DNA from: Rhodobacter sp.
GTDB lineage: Bacteria; Pseudomonadota; Alphaproteobacteria; Rhodobacterales; Rhodobacteraceae
Length of the DNA stretch: 52,592 nt
Direction of reading: 5' to 3'
Assembly: GCA_020251025.1 (NCBI GenBank)
Contig: JADCDI010000041.1
Span: forward strand, 1 to 52,592
Each line of letters opens with the position of its first letter. The first letter of the stretch is position 1. This document shows positions 50,419-52,592 of the stretch, piece by piece. Under the pieces are notes generated by a model that was given only the letters and a program-made list of their open reading frames with translations, was not told the origin of the DNA and did not search any database. The position numbers and the translations under genes are program-made.

Positions 50419-51602
50419 GCATGATCCATGACGTCATCGTAGTGGGCGGCGGCCCGTCCGGGGCCACGGCGGCCGAAGATCTTGCCCGCGCGGGCGCGCG
50501 CGTGGCCCTGCTGGACCGGGCCGGGCGGATCAAGCCCTGCGGCGGTGCCATTCCGCCGCGCCTCATTCAGGATTTCCACATTCCCGACAGCCAGATCGTG
50601 GCGCGGATCAACACCGCGCGGATGATCTCGCCCACGGGGCGGGCGGTCGATATCGCCATCGAGAACGGCTATGTCGGCATGGTGGACCGCGAGCATTTCG
50701 ATGCCTTCCTGCGCGACCGTGCCGTGGCCGCCGGGGCCCGTCTTCTGACCGGCACCTTTACCGCGATCGAACGCGATGCCGCCGGGACCCATGTGATCTA
50801 CCGCGACAAGGCCAGCGGGGATGCGATGCGTGTGACCGCCCGGCTGGTGATCGGTGCCGACGGGGCGCGATCGGGCGTTGCGCGGGCCGAGGTGCCGGGC
50901 GGCGACAGGATCCCTTACGTCATCGCCTATCACGAGATCATCGCGGCCCCCCCGGCGACGGCGGCGTATGACCCGACCCGCTGCGATGTCATCTATGACG
51001 GTCGCATCAGCCCCGATTTCTACGGCTGGGTCTTTCCGCATGGCCCCCAGGCCAGTGTCGGCATGGGCACCGGGCTGGACGGGGTTGACCTGAAACAGGC
51101 CACGGCCGATCTGCGCGCCGCCTCCGGGCTGGCCGATTGCAGGACGATCCGGCGCGAAGGCGCGCCCATTCCCCTGAAACCGCTGGATAAATGGGACAAT
51201 GGCCGCGATGTGGTGCTGGCGGGCGATGCCGCCGGTGTGGTGGCGCCCTCGTCCGGCGAAGGGATTTACTATGCCATGGTCGGGGGCCGTGTCGCCGCCA
51301 CGGCGGCGCTGGCCTGTCTTGCTTCGGGGCGGGCTGCGGACCTGGCGCTGGCGCGCAGGCTGTTCATGAAAGAGCACAGGACCGTCTTCCGGGTGCTGCG
51401 CTCGATGCAGGATGCCTATTACAGGTCCGACGAGCGCCGCGAACGCTTCGTGAGCCTGTGCCATGACCCCGACGTGCAGCGCCTGACGTTCGAGGCCTAT
51501 ATGAACAAGCGCCTGGTCAAGGCGCGCCCGATGGCCCATATCAGGATCGGCTTCAAGAATCTGGCGCATCTTCTGCGACTTATCCCGGCAGCGGCGACAT
51601 GA
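50415..51602 (+). CDS. bchP: Geranylgeranyl reductase
   Basis: A 395-residue FAD flavoprotein reducing the geranylgeranyl tail of bacteriochlorophyll to phytyl. Dinucleotide fold VIVVGGGPSGATAAE (residues 7-21), RIKPCGGAIPPRL, VIGADGARSGVAR and GDAAGVVAPSSGEGIYYAM (FAD-binding) are intact. Start (ATGA) overlaps the stop of the upstream gene; its stop overlaps idi. Confidence 0.95.
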   Translation: MSMIHDVIVVGGGPSGATAAEDLARAGARVALLDRAGRIKPCGGAIPPRLIQDFHIPDSQIVARINTARMISPTGRAVDIAIENGYVGMVDREHFDAFLRDRAVAAGARLLTGTFTAIERDAAGTHVIYRDKASGDAMRVTARLVIGADGARSGVARAEVPGGDRIPYVIAYHEIIAAPPATAAYDPTRCDVIYDGRISPDFYGWVFPHGPQASVGMGTGLDGVDLKQATADLRAASGLADCRTIRREGAPIPLKPLDKWDNGRDVVLAGDAAGVVAPSSGEGIYYAMVGGRVAATAALACLASGRAADLALARRLFMKEHRTVFRVLRSMQDAYYRSDERRERFVSLCHDPDVQRLTFEAYMNKRLVKARPMAHIRIGFKNLAHLLRLIPAAAT

Positions 51603-52129
51603 CGGCGATGATTCCGGCCTTTGTGGACGGAAAACTGGTGCCGGTGGAAAAGCTGGAGGTTCACCGGCGCGGCCTGCGTCATCCGGCAGTCTCGGTCTTT
51701 GTGATGCGGGGGGCGGAGCTGCTGCTTCAGCGCCGGGCGGCGGAAAAGTATCACACCCCGGGCTTGTGGACCAACACCTGCTGCACCCATCCGCACTGGG
51801 GCGAAACGCCCCTGGCCTGCGCAGAGCGCCGCCTGCGCGAAGAACTCGGCATCGGCGGCCTGAAGCTGCGCCTGCGCGACAGGATCGAATACCGTGCCGA
51901 TGTCGGCAATGGCCTGACCGAACATGAGCTGGTGGATATCCTGCTGGCCGAGGCACCCGCAGACCTGTCGGTCACGCCCGACCCCGCTGAGGTGGAGGCG
52001 GTGCGCTGGATCGGCCTGCCCGGTCTTGATCGCGAATTGCAGCGCTGGCCGGAGCGGTTCACCCCCTGGATGCGCATCTATATGGCGCAGCACCGCGCGC
52101 AGATCTTCGATCTTGGGGCGGCGCGCTGA
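51599..52129 (+). CDS. idi: Isopentenyl-diphosphate delta-isomerase
   Basis: A 176-residue Nudix-fold type I isomerase interconverting IPP and DMAPP, balancing precursors for CrtE. Catalytic Cys62 in TNTCCTHPHWGE, Nudix-like AERRLREELGIGG (about 81-93), and active-site Glu region DVGNGLTEHELVD. Translationally coupled to bchP by ATGA overlap. It ends the photosynthesis cluster on this side; beyond it only repeats are seen. Confidence 0.95.
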   Translation: MTAMIPAFVDGKLVPVEKLEVHRRGLRHPAVSVFVMRGAELLLQRRAAEKYHTPGLWTNTCCTHPHWGETPLACAERRLREELGIGGLKLRLRDRIEYRADVGNGLTEHELVDILLAEAPADLSVTPDPAEVEAVRWIGLPGLDRELQRWPERFTPWMRIYMAQHRAQIFDLGAAR

Positions 52130-52203
52130 CAGGGTGCTGAAACAGCACTCTGCCCGCTTGGGCGGACGGCAAGATTTCCTGATCCCGGGACAGGGATTGA
52201 CCC

Positions 52204-52390
52204 TTCGGACGGGGGGAAACGCGACCTGCCTTTCCCCCCGCCCGCGCGCGGCGGTGCCCTGCAGACCGGCTGGTCCGGGAGGGGCAGAGACGAGCGCCCG
52301 CCGGTGGCGGGGCGGGCGCTGGCCGGGGGCTTTGGCCCCCGGCCGGTCCTGATCCCGGCGCGCCGCTGTGGCAGGGGCGATGGCCCCTGC
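52204..52390. repeat. Right-end repeat, unit 1
   Basis: Similar to 1-193 over its whole core: CGCCCGCCGGTGGCGGGGCG and the following GC-rich stem and CCGGTCCTGATCCCGGCGCG are shared almost base for base with the left end. It leads directly into unit 2 at 52391. Confidence 0.8.
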
Positions 52391-52592
52391 CATTGGAGCG
52401 CTGAGGGTGCCTTCGCCCCTCCGGGCGGGACCAGGAAACGCATCGCGTTTGCCCCGCCCGCGTGGGACGGTGCCCCGTCGACTGGCAGGTCCGGGAGGAA
52501 CAGAGGCCAGCGCCCGACCCGGCGGGGGCGAAGCGCCCGCCAAGGGCGGGGCGGGCGCTGGCCGGGGGCTTTAGGCCCCCGGCCGGTCCTGA
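52391..52592. repeat. Right-end repeat, unit 2, running to window edge
   Basis: Starts CATTGGAGCG, aligning with the first bases of the window, and ends at CGGTCCTGA, the same point where unit 1 and the left copy reach CGGTCCTGATC. It contains an extra arm (CGGGGGCGAAGCGCCCGCC region) inside the main stem. The array probably continues past the window. Confidence 0.8.

Overview
The window is a very GC-rich alphaproteobacterial segment that carries most of a photosynthesis gene cluster. Gene content and order (crtCDEF-bchCXYZ-pufQBALMX, then the bchFNBHLM-lhaA-puh superoperon, then ppaA-ppsR-bchG-bchP) match purple bacteria of the Rhodobacter group (Rhodobacteraceae). The pufX gene and the absence of pufC point to the PufX-bearing Rhodobacter-like lineages. 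Species cannot be assigned from sequence alone.

Left flank (about 1-12300) is ordinary chromosome: a small membrane protein, mmcB, ridA, a pgi-pgl-zwf sugar-phosphate operon on the minus strand, mgtC, an HNH nuclease, an esterase/DNA-glycosylase pair, an MFS transporter and a chemoreceptor. At 12679-14189 lies a small acquired islet. A 32-bp direct repeat of a tRNA-Gly(CCC) 3' end brackets a truncated ISNCY-type transposase and a less GC-rich glycosyltransferase.

The photosynthesis cluster starts right after this tRNA. crtC-crtD (minus) diverge from crtE-crtF-bchC-bchX-bchY-bchZ-pufQ-pufB-pufA-pufL-pufM-pufX-dxs (plus): spheroidene-type carotenoid synthesis, chlorophyllide reductase, LH1 and reaction-centre L/M, and isoprenoid precursor supply. 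The convergent minus-strand block 29414-45531, in transcription order, is bchF-bchN-bchB-bchH-bchL-bchM-lhaA-puhA-puhB-puhC-orf98-acsF-puhE-hemA-cycA: tetrapyrrole synthesis, Mg chelation, the dark-operative protochlorophyllide reductase, reaction-centre H subunit and assembly factors, and cytochrome c2. Diverging from bchF are the regulators ppaA/aerR and ppsR, followed by bchG, a BCH2-type transporter homologue, bchP and idi. Seven perfect TGT-N12-ACA palindromes (PpsR/CrtJ type) sit at crtD/crtE (two), crtF/bchC (two), bchF, ppaA and bchG, so the encoded repressor very probably controls the cluster it belongs to. crtA, crtB, crtI and bchI, bchD, bchO, which lie beyond crtC in classical Rhodobacter clusters, are not in the window.

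Unusual elements: a hairpin repeat family with three copies confined to bchN-bchB-bchH-bchL, one of them translated in frame inside bchB; a long perfect inverted repeat between bchY and bchZ; a 29-codon ORF coupled by overlaps to both bchX and bchY; a long crtD/crtC overlap; and related ~200-bp structured repeats at both extreme ends of the window, which may be where an assembly contig breaks.
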